Assembly: GCF_900090105.1 (NCBI RefSeq)
Contig: NZ_FMDM01000006.1
Location: 62,001-126,000 of the forward strand
Reading direction: 5' to 3'
Source of the DNA: Micromonospora humi
Lineage (GTDB): Bacteria > Actinomycetota > Actinomycetes > Mycobacteriales > Micromonosporaceae
DNA: 64,000 nt
The notes below the pieces were generated by a model. The model made no database searches. It was not told the DNA's origin and saw nothing but the letters and a program-made list of their open reading frames with translations. Positions 56,286-63,713 of this stretch are shown piece after piece. A program made the translations under genes and the position numbers. The number at the start of each line of letters is the position of its first letter. The stretch's first letter is position 1.

Positions 56286-56555
56286 ATGACCGAGCGTTGG
56301 GTGATCCACCTGCCGGTGACCGCGCCGGACCTGCACCGGGCACGCATCTTCGCGCGCACCGCGACTCGCGTGCTGGCCCAGCTCACCGCGCGGGTGGAGC
56401 CGGGCGGGGTGACCGTGTCGGCGGAGGACGCGCAGTGCGTACGCCATTGGGTCTTCTGCGATCGACCGCTGCCGGACGGTGGCGGCCGGTGTGCGCTGCC
56501 GGTGGATCACGTGGCTACCTGCGCCCGCCGCGCGCCCTGGCTTCGGCGACGATGA
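56286..56555 (+). CDS. Small hypothetical protein with Cys residues
   Basis: The 89-residue protein has no recognised domain. It contains Cys in AQCVRHW, VFCDRPL, GRCALP and ATCARR, and Arg-rich stretches. It lies between the gntR gene and the tandem GNAT gene in an island flanked by inverted repeats. The ATG overlaps the end of the weak upstream frame. Confidence 0.45.
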   Translation: MTERWVIHLPVTAPDLHRARIFARTATRVLAQLTARVEPGGVTVSAEDAQCVRHWVFCDRPLPDGGGRCALPVDHVATCARRAPWLRRR

Positions 56556-56579
56556 CCCATCCGCGCCATCACGTTCGTA
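56552..56579 (-). repeat. CAAACTTGATGGCG arm, right copy of pair 2
   Basis: The reverse complement reads ACGAACGTGATGGCGCGGAT. It is the inverted partner of the arm at 55558. Confidence 0.65.
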
Positions 56580-56701
56580 GGCGCCGGAGAGAGCACCAGC
56601 CGACGGCCGTCAGCGCTCGGTCGACGTCGACGTCACCACCGTCGGCGATCGCGCGGGCCACGCGCCCGTGGTCGCGCACCGACGACCCGACCCGGGCACG
56701 G

Positions 56702-57550
56702 TCAGCGGCGCAGGTAGCGGGCCCGACGGCCGGCGTCGTGGAACCCGAGCCGGCGGTACAACCCGGCCGCCGGATTGTCGTCGTTGACGCAGAGCCACGC
56801 GCCGTCCGCGCCCGCCTCGGCCAGGCCACCCAGCACGCGCGCCACCAGGTACGCGCCGATCCGCCGGCCACGCCAGTCGGGCACCACGCCGACCTGGTCG
56901 ATCCAGTCGCCGAGCACGGTGACGAAACCGACCGCGTCCCCGTCCGGCCCGCGCGCGATCAGCGACAGCTCCGGCCGGAAGTCGTCGTCGTCCCGCAGGT
57001 CACCCAGCCACTCGTCCACCGCCGGCTCGGCGAACCCGGGCCGGTCGGCGAACGACGCGCGGTAGGCGCCGAACAGCTCCGGCCCGAGCGTCGCCGGCCG
57101 CACCGTCACGCCGTCCGGCGCGGGCACGTCGGGCGGCGCGTGGAGGTCGTGCCGCAGCACCCACTCGAGGAACGTCCGCGAGTAGCCGCGCGCGGTGAAG
57201 AGCGCCTCCGCGCCGGCGGTCCACGTCTCGGTGGTGAGCAGCAGGTCCGCGTCGGCCGCCTGCTCCTCGGCCCAGTCCAGCAGCCGGGCGCCGAACTCCC
57301 GCCCTCGCCAGGCCGGATGCACCAACCCGGTGGCGGTGGCCGGCGTGCGGTCCGCGTCGACGCTCACGGCGGCGACCAGGTCGCCGCCGCGCCAGGCGCC
57401 GAGGGTACGCGGTTGCAGCAGTCGCGCCCGCAGCAGCGGTGTGGTGGTGAGCAGCGGCAGCCCGCCGTCGGCGGCGAGGGCCGCCTCGGCCAGCCCGGCC
57501 AGCGCCGGCAGGTCCGCCTCGCCCAACTCCCGCCAGGTCAACCCGTCCAC
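56702..57550 (-). CDS. Tandem GNAT N-acetyltransferase (MshD-like)
   Basis: The 282-residue protein has two GNAT domains. The first (residues ~1-140) has RGREFGARLLDW; the second has PDWRGRRIGAYLVARVL and NDDNPAAGLYRRLGF, a full CoA-binding loop and beta-bulge. This arrangement is seen in mycothiol synthase-like enzymes. The substrate is not certain. The GTG start is at 57550, before a GGGGCCCC element. Confidence 0.87.
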   Translation of the reverse strand: MDGLTWRELGEADLPALAGLAEAALAADGGLPLLTTTPLLRARLLQPRTLGAWRGGDLVAAVSVDADRTPATATGLVHPAWRGREFGARLLDWAEEQAADADLLLTTETWTAGAEALFTARGYSRTFLEWVLRHDLHAPPDVPAPDGVTVRPATLGPELFGAYRASFADRPGFAEPAVDEWLGDLRDDDDFRPELSLIARGPDGDAVGFVTVLGDWIDQVGVVPDWRGRRIGAYLVARVLGGLAEAGADGAWLCVNDDNPAAGLYRRLGFHDAGRRARYLRR

Positions 57551-57561
57551 TGTTCTCCCGA

Positions 57562-57620
57562 GTGTTAAAAGGGGGCCCCGCCTATACCGGAGGCGTTAAG
57601 AGGGGGCCCCTCCTTGCACC
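57562..57620. repeat. GTTAA/GGGGCCCC element, copy E
   Basis: GTGTTAAAAGGGGGCCCCG, CCTATACCGGAGGCGTTAAG, then AGGGGGCCCCTCCTTGCACC. It lies between the tandem GNAT start region and the 222-residue membrane gene, whose last codons and TAA (57598-57596) fall inside the element. Confidence 0.85.
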
Positions 57621-58264
57621 CCTCCTTGCACGCCGAGTGCGGCGAGCAGGGCGCGGAGCTGGCGTTCGCGGCGCAGCCGGCCGACGTAGAGGCCGACCTG
57701 CCAGGCGGCCGGACTGTCCACCCGCTCGTTCCAGTGTCGAGCCAGCGTGCCGGCGTCCTCGTCGGCCAGCAGCGTCGCCGCCGCCTCGGACGGCAGGTCG
57801 AGGATGAGGAGCGGGCCACCGGGCCGGTCGCGATCCACCCGCACGCCGGGGAGCGCGGCGATCGGCAACCGCAGGTCCCACCAGGACGGGTCGGTCGGAT
57901 CGGCGGCGGCGACCTCACCGGCCCACACGCCACGCAGCCGGCCCCGGACCTCCCCGTCCGCGACCGAGAGCATCGGGTGCCCGGCGCCGTACGCGTACCA
58001 GGTCACCGCGGCGAGGGTCAGGACCGGGTACGGCAGCGCGATCGCCGCCGCCACCACGAACGCGAGGACGTAGGGCAACGCCGAGCCGCGCCGGCCCAGC
58101 GGCGCGCCGACGATGACGAGCAGCACGAACGCGACCGCGGCGAGGGCGAGGAGCGGGAGCAGGATCGCCGGGCGCATCTGGTAGCCGGCGTGGACCGGGC
58201 GCAGCGCGCCGAGCACCCGCAGCAGCGGGCGACGCAGGTGCAGTTCCGCGGTCGCGCGGCTCAT
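57596..58264 (-). CDS. Two-TM hypothetical protein of ESX-like operon
   Basis: The 222-residue protein has two membrane helices (AILLPLLALAAVAFVLLVIVG and LPYVLAFVVAAAIALPYPVLTL) and a cytoplasmic C-terminal domain. Its last residues GVQGGVQGGAPS come from the GGGGCCCC element. It follows two ESX-type genes and overlaps the YbaB gene by ATGA. A secretion-apparatus role is possible. Confidence 0.7.
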   Translation of the reverse strand: MSRATAELHLRRPLLRVLGALRPVHAGYQMRPAILLPLLALAAVAFVLLVIVGAPLGRRGSALPYVLAFVVAAAIALPYPVLTLAAVTWYAYGAGHPMLSVADGEVRGRLRGVWAGEVAAADPTDPSWWDLRLPIAALPGVRVDRDRPGGPLLILDLPSEAAATLLADEDAGTLARHWNERVDSPAAWQVGLYVGRLRRERQLRALLAALGVQGGVQGGAPS

Positions 58265-58665
58265 GACCGGCCGAGATCGGCGCGGAGCTGTTCGAGCTTC
58301 TCCCGCTGCGCGTCGACGAGCCGCTGGTACTGGGCCACCTGTTCGCGGGCCTGGCGGACGGCGTCGCCGCCGTACACGTCGGCGCCGCCGGTCATCTGCG
58401 CCACCACCTCGGCCAGCTTCGCGGCGGCGGAATCGGCGGCCCGGCCGCTGGCAGCGAGGATCGCCTCGCGCAGCTCGTACGTCTGCATCCGTCGGGTCTC
58501 CGCGGCCAGCTCGATGTCGACGAGGCGGCCGCTGGCGGCGCACGACGCCCGCACCAGCCCCGCATCGTCGCTGCCCTCGCCGGTGAGATCCGACATGGTG
58601 GCGGCGAACCGGTTGGCCTGCTCGGCCATGCCCTCGATGCGGCGCCGGGCGTCCGGGTCGATCAT
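58261..58665 (-). CDS. YbaB/EbfC-family protein
   Basis: The 134-residue protein has the YbaB pattern: helices around a GLVRASCAASGRLVDIELAAE strand, then ETRRMQTYELREAILAASGRA. In actinobacteria these proteins are often encoded next to ESX-type genes. It precedes a membrane gene and follows the WXG-like gene, one operon. Confidence 0.8.
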   Translation of the reverse strand: MIDPDARRRIEGMAEQANRFAATMSDLTGEGSDDAGLVRASCAASGRLVDIELAAETRRMQTYELREAILAASGRAADSAAAKLAEVVAQMTGGADVYGGDAVRQAREQVAQYQRLVDAQREKLEQLRADLGRS

Positions 58666-58685
58666 GGCGTCTTCTCTCGCACGGC

Positions 58686-59738
58686 TCAGGCGAAGTTCTC
58701 GCCGACGCGGAACTCGGTCAGGTCCGGAGTGCCGGCCGTGCCATCGTCCGGCAGCGTCATCAACTTGAGGAAGTCCTTGGCGAGGCCGTTGACCAGCGCC
58801 AGGGCCAGCCCGCCCACCGCGCCGACAGCCGCCACCATCGAGGTGACCGAGCTGGCCACGGCCGCCCCGGCCGCCTGGATGAGCGGTTCGAGGGCGACGG
58901 CGGCGCCGGGGATGAGCTCGGCGGCGCGCATGGCGATCAGCCAGGTCAGGAACGGCACGGTCATCGCGCCCAGGGCGATCCACAGGCCGCTGAGGGCGAT
59001 CTCCAGGGAGTGCAGCGCCTCGCCGAGGATCCGGATGTACGCGCCGAGTTCGTCCAGGTGTGCCTTGAGCTTCGTGGCCATGATGACGAAGCTGTCCTTG
59101 CCCTCGCCCTTCCAGGTGCCGGTGGCGGCGGAGCAGATCTTGTCGAAGTTGGCGTTCAACGCCTTCTGGAGCTGGTCGCCGTGGCGGATCAGGTCGGCGC
59201 CGGCCTGGGCGATGCCCAGCGGGTTGGCGACGAAGAGCACGGCCCCGGCCAGGCCGATGACGAAGGTGGGGCAGAGCGCCGCGCAGGCCGCCATGCCACC
59301 GACGATCCCGCCGATCTCGGCCAGCGTGATCGTGGCGCCGACGGTGGCGGCGGCGCCGAGCGCCGCCGGGTCGGTGGCGAGTTGCGCGGTGCCCGTCCGG
59401 CCGTACGCGTCGCCGTAGGTGCCCATCGGGGCCGGCGTGCCGCCGAACCCGCTGACGTGCAGGTCCTCCGCGCGCTCGTACTGGTCGGCGACGACCCCGA
59501 GCGTCGCGCCGATCTGCCGGCACACGTCGGCCGCGCCGCGCACGTCGTCGATCAGGAACCCGACGTGCTGGATGTAGAGCGCCTCGAACGGCGACAGAGC
59601 GATGCCGAACCCGGGCGGGTCGATGACGCTGTCCCGGGAGATCTCCTCCGCCCGCTGCGCGTAGTCCTCGGCGACGGTGCGGCCCAGCGTCCGCCCATGG
59701 ATGCGGACGTCGTCCGGATCCACGGTGAAATCGGCCAT
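58686..59738 (-). CDS. WXG-type ESX-like protein with hydrophobic C-terminus
   Basis: The 350-residue protein has an N-terminal helical ESX-like region, a hydrophobic middle (GGIVGGMAACAALCPTFV...) and a W-x-G-like TGTWKGEGKDSF (Trp209), then a long hydrophobic helical tail. It resembles large WXG100-fold secreted or membrane proteins. It heads an operon with YbaB-type and membrane proteins. The secretion role is inferred. Confidence 0.78.
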   Translation of the reverse strand: MADFTVDPDDVRIHGRTLGRTVAEDYAQRAEEISRDSVIDPPGFGIALSPFEALYIQHVGFLIDDVRGAADVCRQIGATLGVVADQYERAEDLHVSGFGGTPAPMGTYGDAYGRTGTAQLATDPAALGAAATVGATITLAEIGGIVGGMAACAALCPTFVIGLAGAVLFVANPLGIAQAGADLIRHGDQLQKALNANFDKICSAATGTWKGEGKDSFVIMATKLKAHLDELGAYIRILGEALHSLEIALSGLWIALGAMTVPFLTWLIAMRAAELIPGAAVALEPLIQAAGAAVASSVTSMVAAVGAVGGLALALVNGLAKDFLKLMTLPDDGTAGTPDLTEFRVGENFA

Positions 59739-59811
59739 GATGCCCTCCCGGTGCGCTCCCCGGGCATGGTAGGCGAACCGATGCCCACCCGGGTGCCCCC
59801 CGATCTGCGGC

Positions 59812-60549
59812 TCAGAGGACGCGGGTGGCCCGGTCGGCAGCGAGGTGGGCGTCCAACCGGGAGTGGTCGAGGTGGGCGTGGACGACGACCGAAGCGCCCG
59901 CGGCCAGCGGGGCCAGCAGCCACTTCAGCGGCTGCTCGTGCGCGGCGGCGTCGACCAGCAGCCGGTCGCCGGGGCGCAGGTCGAGCTGCGTGGCGACCTC
60001 CGCGGCCAGGTGCCGCCACGCGCCGAAGCTGGTGCCGTCCGGGGTGGCCGGACCGGCCGGGTCGACGGCGGTGTAGTTCGGCGGGTCGGCGCGGTGGCGC
60101 AGCACCTCGGCCGACCAGTCCAGCCAGCCCGGCGGCACCTCGTCGAGCGGGCCCGGGCCGGTGCCGACCAGGTAGCGGTGGGTCCCCTCCGGCACGTCCT
60201 CCAGCCAGTCGTCGAGGCGTTCCGGGGTCACGAACACCGCGTCGTACGGTCGGTCCGCGCCCGGCTCCAGCACCGGCAGCCCGGCCAGCGCCCGGGGCCG
60301 GAAGGAGACCGTCAGCCCGACCGACCAGGCGCCGAGCAGCACCGCCGCGGTGCGCCAGTGCGGCGGCAGCAGCACGGCCACCCGGTCGCCGGGGCGCAGC
60401 CCGCAGCCGTCGCGGAGCAGCCCGGCGCTGCGGGCCGTCCATGCCCCCAGCTGCGCCGCGTCGAGATCGGCGCGCTCGCCGGTCACGTCGTCGCGGTAGC
60501 TGAACAGCGGCTCGTCGGTCGGCACGGCGGTGGGTACGGGTGCGGCCAT
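59812..60549 (-). CDS. TIGR03089 family protein
   Basis: The 245-residue protein resembles the N-terminal part of AMP-binding (acyl-CoA synthetase-like) enzymes, with LGAWTARSAGLLRDGCGLRPGDRVAVLLPP, as in the actinobacterial TIGR03089 family. The C-terminal catalytic part is absent, as is normal for this family. Its function is unknown. Confidence 0.83.
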   Translation of the reverse strand: MAAPVPTAVPTDEPLFSYRDDVTGERADLDAAQLGAWTARSAGLLRDGCGLRPGDRVAVLLPPHWRTAAVLLGAWSVGLTVSFRPRALAGLPVLEPGADRPYDAVFVTPERLDDWLEDVPEGTHRYLVGTGPGPLDEVPPGWLDWSAEVLRHRADPPNYTAVDPAGPATPDGTSFGAWRHLAAEVATQLDLRPGDRLLVDAAAHEQPLKWLLAPLAAGASVVVHAHLDHSRLDAHLAADRATRVL

Positions 60550-60576
60550 CGGGTGCGCTCCTCCGTTGCGGTCAGC

Positions 60577-61155
60577 TCACCCTAGCCGGGCGAACCGGTC
60601 GACCAGGAGGGCCAGCCGCCGCTCGTGTCCGGCCCGTCGCAGCCGCCCGTTGCGCATCAGCGTGACCAGGCCGTGCAGCCCGCTCCAGAAGGTCTCGGTG
60701 AACGTCTCCAGGTCGTCGTCACCGGCGAACGGGCGCAGTGCCTCGGCCAGTTGGGCGAAGCCCCGGGCGAGGTCGACCGGCACCTCCTGACTGGCGAAGG
60801 GGAGCTCGACGGCGAGGGTGAACATCGCGTCGTAGAGGGCGGGCCGGCGCTCGGCGAACGAGACGTACGCCGCGGCGACGTCGGCCACCGTGCGGCGCGG
60901 GTCGGTCGCGTCGGCCCGGGCGGTGGTGAGGTCGTCGGCCAGGTTGCCGAAGCCCTCCACGGCGACGGCGGCCATGATCGCGTCCTTGCCCTTGAAGTGG
61001 CTGTAGAGGACGGGCTGGCTGTACTCGATCTCGGCGGCGAGCCGGCGGGTGGTGACCGCGTCCCAGCCCTCCGACTCGGCCAGGTCCCGGGCGGTGGAGA
61101 TGATCGCCCGTTCGCGTTCCGCCCGCTCCCGCTCCCGGCGCGCCTGAATCGACAT
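60577..61155 (-). CDS. TetR family transcriptional regulator
   Basis: The 192-residue regulator has the TetR wHTH (IISTARDLAESEGWDAVTTRRLAAEIEYSQPVLYSHFKGKDAI) and a C-terminal ligand domain with FWSGLHGLVTLMRNGRL. It starts at 61155 with AGGA upstream. The divergent DUF4267 gene and two CTAGC-N3-GCTAG sites (61166-61178 and 61216-61228) mark a likely local repressor. Confidence 0.88.
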   Translation of the reverse strand: MSIQARRERERAERERAIISTARDLAESEGWDAVTTRRLAAEIEYSQPVLYSHFKGKDAIMAAVAVEGFGNLADDLTTARADATDPRRTVADVAAAYVSFAERRPALYDAMFTLAVELPFASQEVPVDLARGFAQLAEALRPFAGDDDLETFTETFWSGLHGLVTLMRNGRLRRAGHERRLALLVDRFARLG

Positions 61156-61165
61156 GACCGCCATC

Positions 61166-61228
61166 CTAGCACCGCTAGCCATCTTGCCAGCGCTCTGCTA
61201 GCGTCGCCTTCACATCTAGCAGCGCTAG
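61166..61228. promoter_or_regulatory. Two likely TetR operator sites
   Basis: Two palindromes CTAGCACCGCTAG (61166-61178) and CTAGCAGCGCTAG (61216-61228) differ by one base in the centre. A further TGCTAGCG half site lies between them. They lie between the divergent regulator and DUF4267 genes. Confidence 0.7.
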
Positions 61229-61243
61229 CTTTTGGAGTCGGTC

Positions 61244-61618
61244 ATGCTCAGCCCCCTCGCCTACGGGCTCGCCATCGTCCTCAGCCTCTTCATCACGTTC
61301 ATCGGCGTCCGCTTCCTCGTGGCACCGCGCGCCTCCGCCGCCGGCTACGGCGTCCCGGCCGCGGAGGGCCAGGGAGATCCCGCCTACCTCACGGTCAAGG
61401 GCGTCCGCGACCTCACCTACGGCCTGGTCGGTCTCGCCCTGATCGCGTTCACCAGCGCCGAGGCGGTCGCCTGGTTCATGCTGGTCGTCGCGCTGGCCCC
61501 GCTGGGCGACACGGTCATCGTGCTCCGCCACGGCGGCACCCGGGCCGTCGCCTTCGGCGTCCACTTCGCCACCGCCGTGGTCGTACTCCTCGACGCCGCG
61601 CTGCTGTTCGCCCTCTAG
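61244..61618 (+). CDS. DUF4267 membrane protein
   Basis: The 124-residue protein has four membrane helices (LAYGLAIVLSLFITFIGVRFLVAP ... FATAVVVLLDAALLFAL) and the GVRDLTYGLVGLAL motif of DUF4267. The function is unknown. The ATG at 61244 has GGAG 7 bases upstream. Probably controlled by the divergent TetR regulator. Confidence 0.85.
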   Translation: MLSPLAYGLAIVLSLFITFIGVRFLVAPRASAAGYGVPAAEGQGDPAYLTVKGVRDLTYGLVGLALIAFTSAEAVAWFMLVVALAPLGDTVIVLRHGGTRAVAFGVHFATAVVVLLDAALLFAL

Positions 61619-61625
61619 AGCCGAC

Positions 61626-61672
61626 GCCGACCGGATCCACGACCGTCGACTTTGGTCGTGGGTCCGGTCGGC
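61626..61672. terminator. Hairpin terminator after the DUF4267 gene
   Basis: A 19-bp stem with one G-T pair (61626-61644 and 61654-61672) and a 9-base loop follows the stop. Right end of loop has TTT. Confidence 0.8.
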
Positions 61673-61717
61673 CGACGGCCGTATCGACGGGCCGGCCGGC
61701 TACGGCACGGTTCGGGC

Positions 61718-62872
61718 ATGACGACCGAACCGCTGCGCCGCCGGCTCGCCCCGGCGGTCGCGTTGCTGCTGCTCGCGCCCTGGACCGCGGAGTGCGTCTG
61801 GGGCGGCTTCACCCTCCTCGGCATGCCGTTCGTGGTGGTCCTGCTCGCCCCCATGTACGGCGGCGCCGCGCTGCTGATCCGGGAGACCGCCCGGCGCCTC
61901 GGGCTGGGCTGGCCGGGGATCGTCCTGCTCGCCGCCGCCTTCGGCGTGGTCCAGGCCGGCCTGGTCGACCAGTCGCTGTTCAATCCCGGCTTCCTCGACG
62001 ACACCCAGTTCGCCGACACCCGCGCCGCCGCCGAGGCGACGCTGGTGCCCGGTCTCGGGTTCAGCGCCCGGCAGGCGGTCGACTACGTCGGCAACCACGT
62101 GGCGTTGACCATCTGCGCGGCGATCGCGCTGGTCGAGTCGTACCTCGGTGCGGCCCGCCGGTCGCGGCCCTGGCTCGGCCGTCCGGGGCTGGCCGTGACC
62201 GCGCTGCTCTGGCTCGGCGGCAGCCTGCTGGTCTTCGCCGACGACGGCGGCCGCAAGGGCTTCCTGGCCTCGCCGATCCAACTCGTCTTCGCCACCGGCC
62301 TGGCGCTGGCCCTGATCGCCGTCGCCCTGCGGCGGGCCCGGCGCCCCGCCGGCGGACCGCGCCCCGGCTTCAGCGGCGCGGCCGATCCGCGCCTCGCCAC
62401 GGCCGGCGCGACCGGCCCGGGCGTCGACGCGGCGCGGTCGGCCGGCACCGGGTCGGAGCCCACGGTGGCCCACCGGCCGCCGGCCGCGCCCTGGCCGGTC
62501 TGGCCGGGGGCGGTGGTGCTGGTCGCCTACCTGGGCGCCGCGATCGTGCCGGGCTGGCCGGGGATCGGGCTGGCGCTCGCGCTCGCGACGGTCACCGCGG
62601 TCCTGCTCACCCGCTGGTCGCGGCGGACCGACTGGGGACAACGACACGTGCTCGCCGCCGGTTCGGCGAGCGTGCTCGCCGCGGCCGTCTCCGCGTACGA
62701 CGTGCCGACCTACGCCCCGTCGAGCCCGGCGGCGGACCTGGTGGGTGACGTGGCCGTCAGCGTGCTCGTGGTGCTCCTGGTCGGCGGCGCGTGGTGGCGG
62801 CTCAGCCGGGCAGCTCGGGACCGCCGTCGAGCAGCGGCGCCAGCAGGTCACCCTGCTTCGCCACCCGCCTGA
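61718..62872 (+). CDS. Polytopic membrane protein, unknown function
   Basis: The 384-residue protein has about 8-9 membrane helices (LLLLAPWTAECVWGGFTLLG, VVVLLAPMYGGAALLI, ...). No family motif was recognised with confidence. A Pro/Ala-rich loop of about 60 residues splits the two halves. The last 71 bases overlap the polymerase gene on the other strand. The ATG at 61718 begins the hydrophobic part; the upstream frame overlaps the terminator hairpin. Confidence 0.68.
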   Translation: MTTEPLRRRLAPAVALLLLAPWTAECVWGGFTLLGMPFVVVLLAPMYGGAALLIRETARRLGLGWPGIVLLAAAFGVVQAGLVDQSLFNPGFLDDTQFADTRAAAEATLVPGLGFSARQAVDYVGNHVALTICAAIALVESYLGAARRSRPWLGRPGLAVTALLWLGGSLLVFADDGGRKGFLASPIQLVFATGLALALIAVALRRARRPAGGPRPGFSGAADPRLATAGATGPGVDAARSAGTGSEPTVAHRPPAAPWPVWPGAVVLVAYLGAAIVPGWPGIGLALALATVTAVLLTRWSRRTDWGQRHVLAAGSASVLAAAVSAYDVPTYAPSSPAADLVGDVAVSVLVVLLVGGAWWRLSRAARDRRRAAAPAGHPASPPA

Positions 62873-63713
62873 GCACCTCGGTCGCGGTCCAGGGGCGGGT
62901 CGACGGCCGCTTGCCGGCCGCACCCGCCTCCACCTCGTCCCAGGTCAGCGGCGTGGACACGGCCGGCACCGGCTGGGCCCGCAGCGAGTAGGGCGCCACC
63001 GTCGTCTTCGCCGCGTTGTTCTGGCTCCAGTCGATGAAGACCTTGCCGGGGCGCAGGTTCTTCGCCATCTTCGACACGATCAGCTTCGGGTGCGCCTGCT
63101 CCAGCTCCCGGGCGATCCGCCGGGCGTAGCCGGAGACCAGTTCCGCGTCCTGCGTGCCGGCGATCGGGCAGCAGAGCTGCATGCCCTTCTTCCCGGACGT
63201 CTTCGGGTAGGCGTCGACCCCGTCGTCGGCCAGCCGGTCGCGCATCAGCAACGCCACCTGGCAGCACTGCCTCAGCGCCGCCGGGGCGCCCGGGTCCAGG
63301 TCGACCACCATCACGTCCGGGTGCGCGCCGATCTTCCACTGCGGCGTGTGCAGCTCCAACGCGGCCAGGTTGGCCAGCCAGACCAGCGTGGGCAGGTCGT
63401 CGCAGACCACGTAGTCGATGGTCTCCCGCCCCTTGCTCGACCCGGGGGCGGGCAGGTTCTCGGTGCGTACCCAACCGGGGGTCGCGGCGGGTGCGTTCTT
63501 CTCGAAGAACGAGCCGCCGTCGACGCCGTTGGGAAAGCGGATCCGGGTGAGCGCCCGGTCGGTCAGGTGCGGCAGCAGCACCGGGGCGATCCGGGTGTAG
63601 TAGTCGATCACCTCGCCCTTGGTGAAGCCGGCCTGCGGGAAGAGCACCTTGTCCAGGTTGGACAGCTCCAGCGCACGCCCCCCGACCTCGACCTTGAACC
63701 GGTCAGCCGGCAT
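62802..63713 (-). CDS. LigD polymerase/primase-domain protein
   Basis: The 303-residue protein is the archaeo-eukaryotic primase-like polymerase part of LigD: LSNLDKVLFPQAGFTKGEVIDYY, VMVVDLDPGAPA (metal D-x-D), AYPKTSGKKGMQL and NAAKTTVAPYSLRA. It fills gaps in Ku-dependent DNA end joining. The ATG at 63713 has GAGGAGG upstream. It overlaps a ligase-domain gene by 11 bases, so the usual LigD domains are split into separate genes. Confidence 0.92.
   Translation of the reverse strand: MPADRFKVEVGGRALELSNLDKVLFPQAGFTKGEVIDYYTRIAPVLLPHLTDRALTRIRFPNGVDGGSFFEKNAPAATPGWVRTENLPAPGSSKGRETIDYVVCDDLPTLVWLANLAALELHTPQWKIGAHPDVMVVDLDPGAPAALRQCCQVALLMRDRLADDGVDAYPKTSGKKGMQLCCPIAGTQDAELVSGYARRIARELEQAHPKLIVSKMAKNLRPGKVFIDWSQNNAAKTTVAPYSLRAQPVPAVSTPLTWDEVEAGAAGKRPSTRPWTATEVLRRVAKQGDLLAPLLDGGPELPG

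Noticed and set aside
56221..56289. 22-residue peptide frame before the small Cys protein
   Set aside because: Too short and without a recognised family; overlap with the next ATG may be chance.
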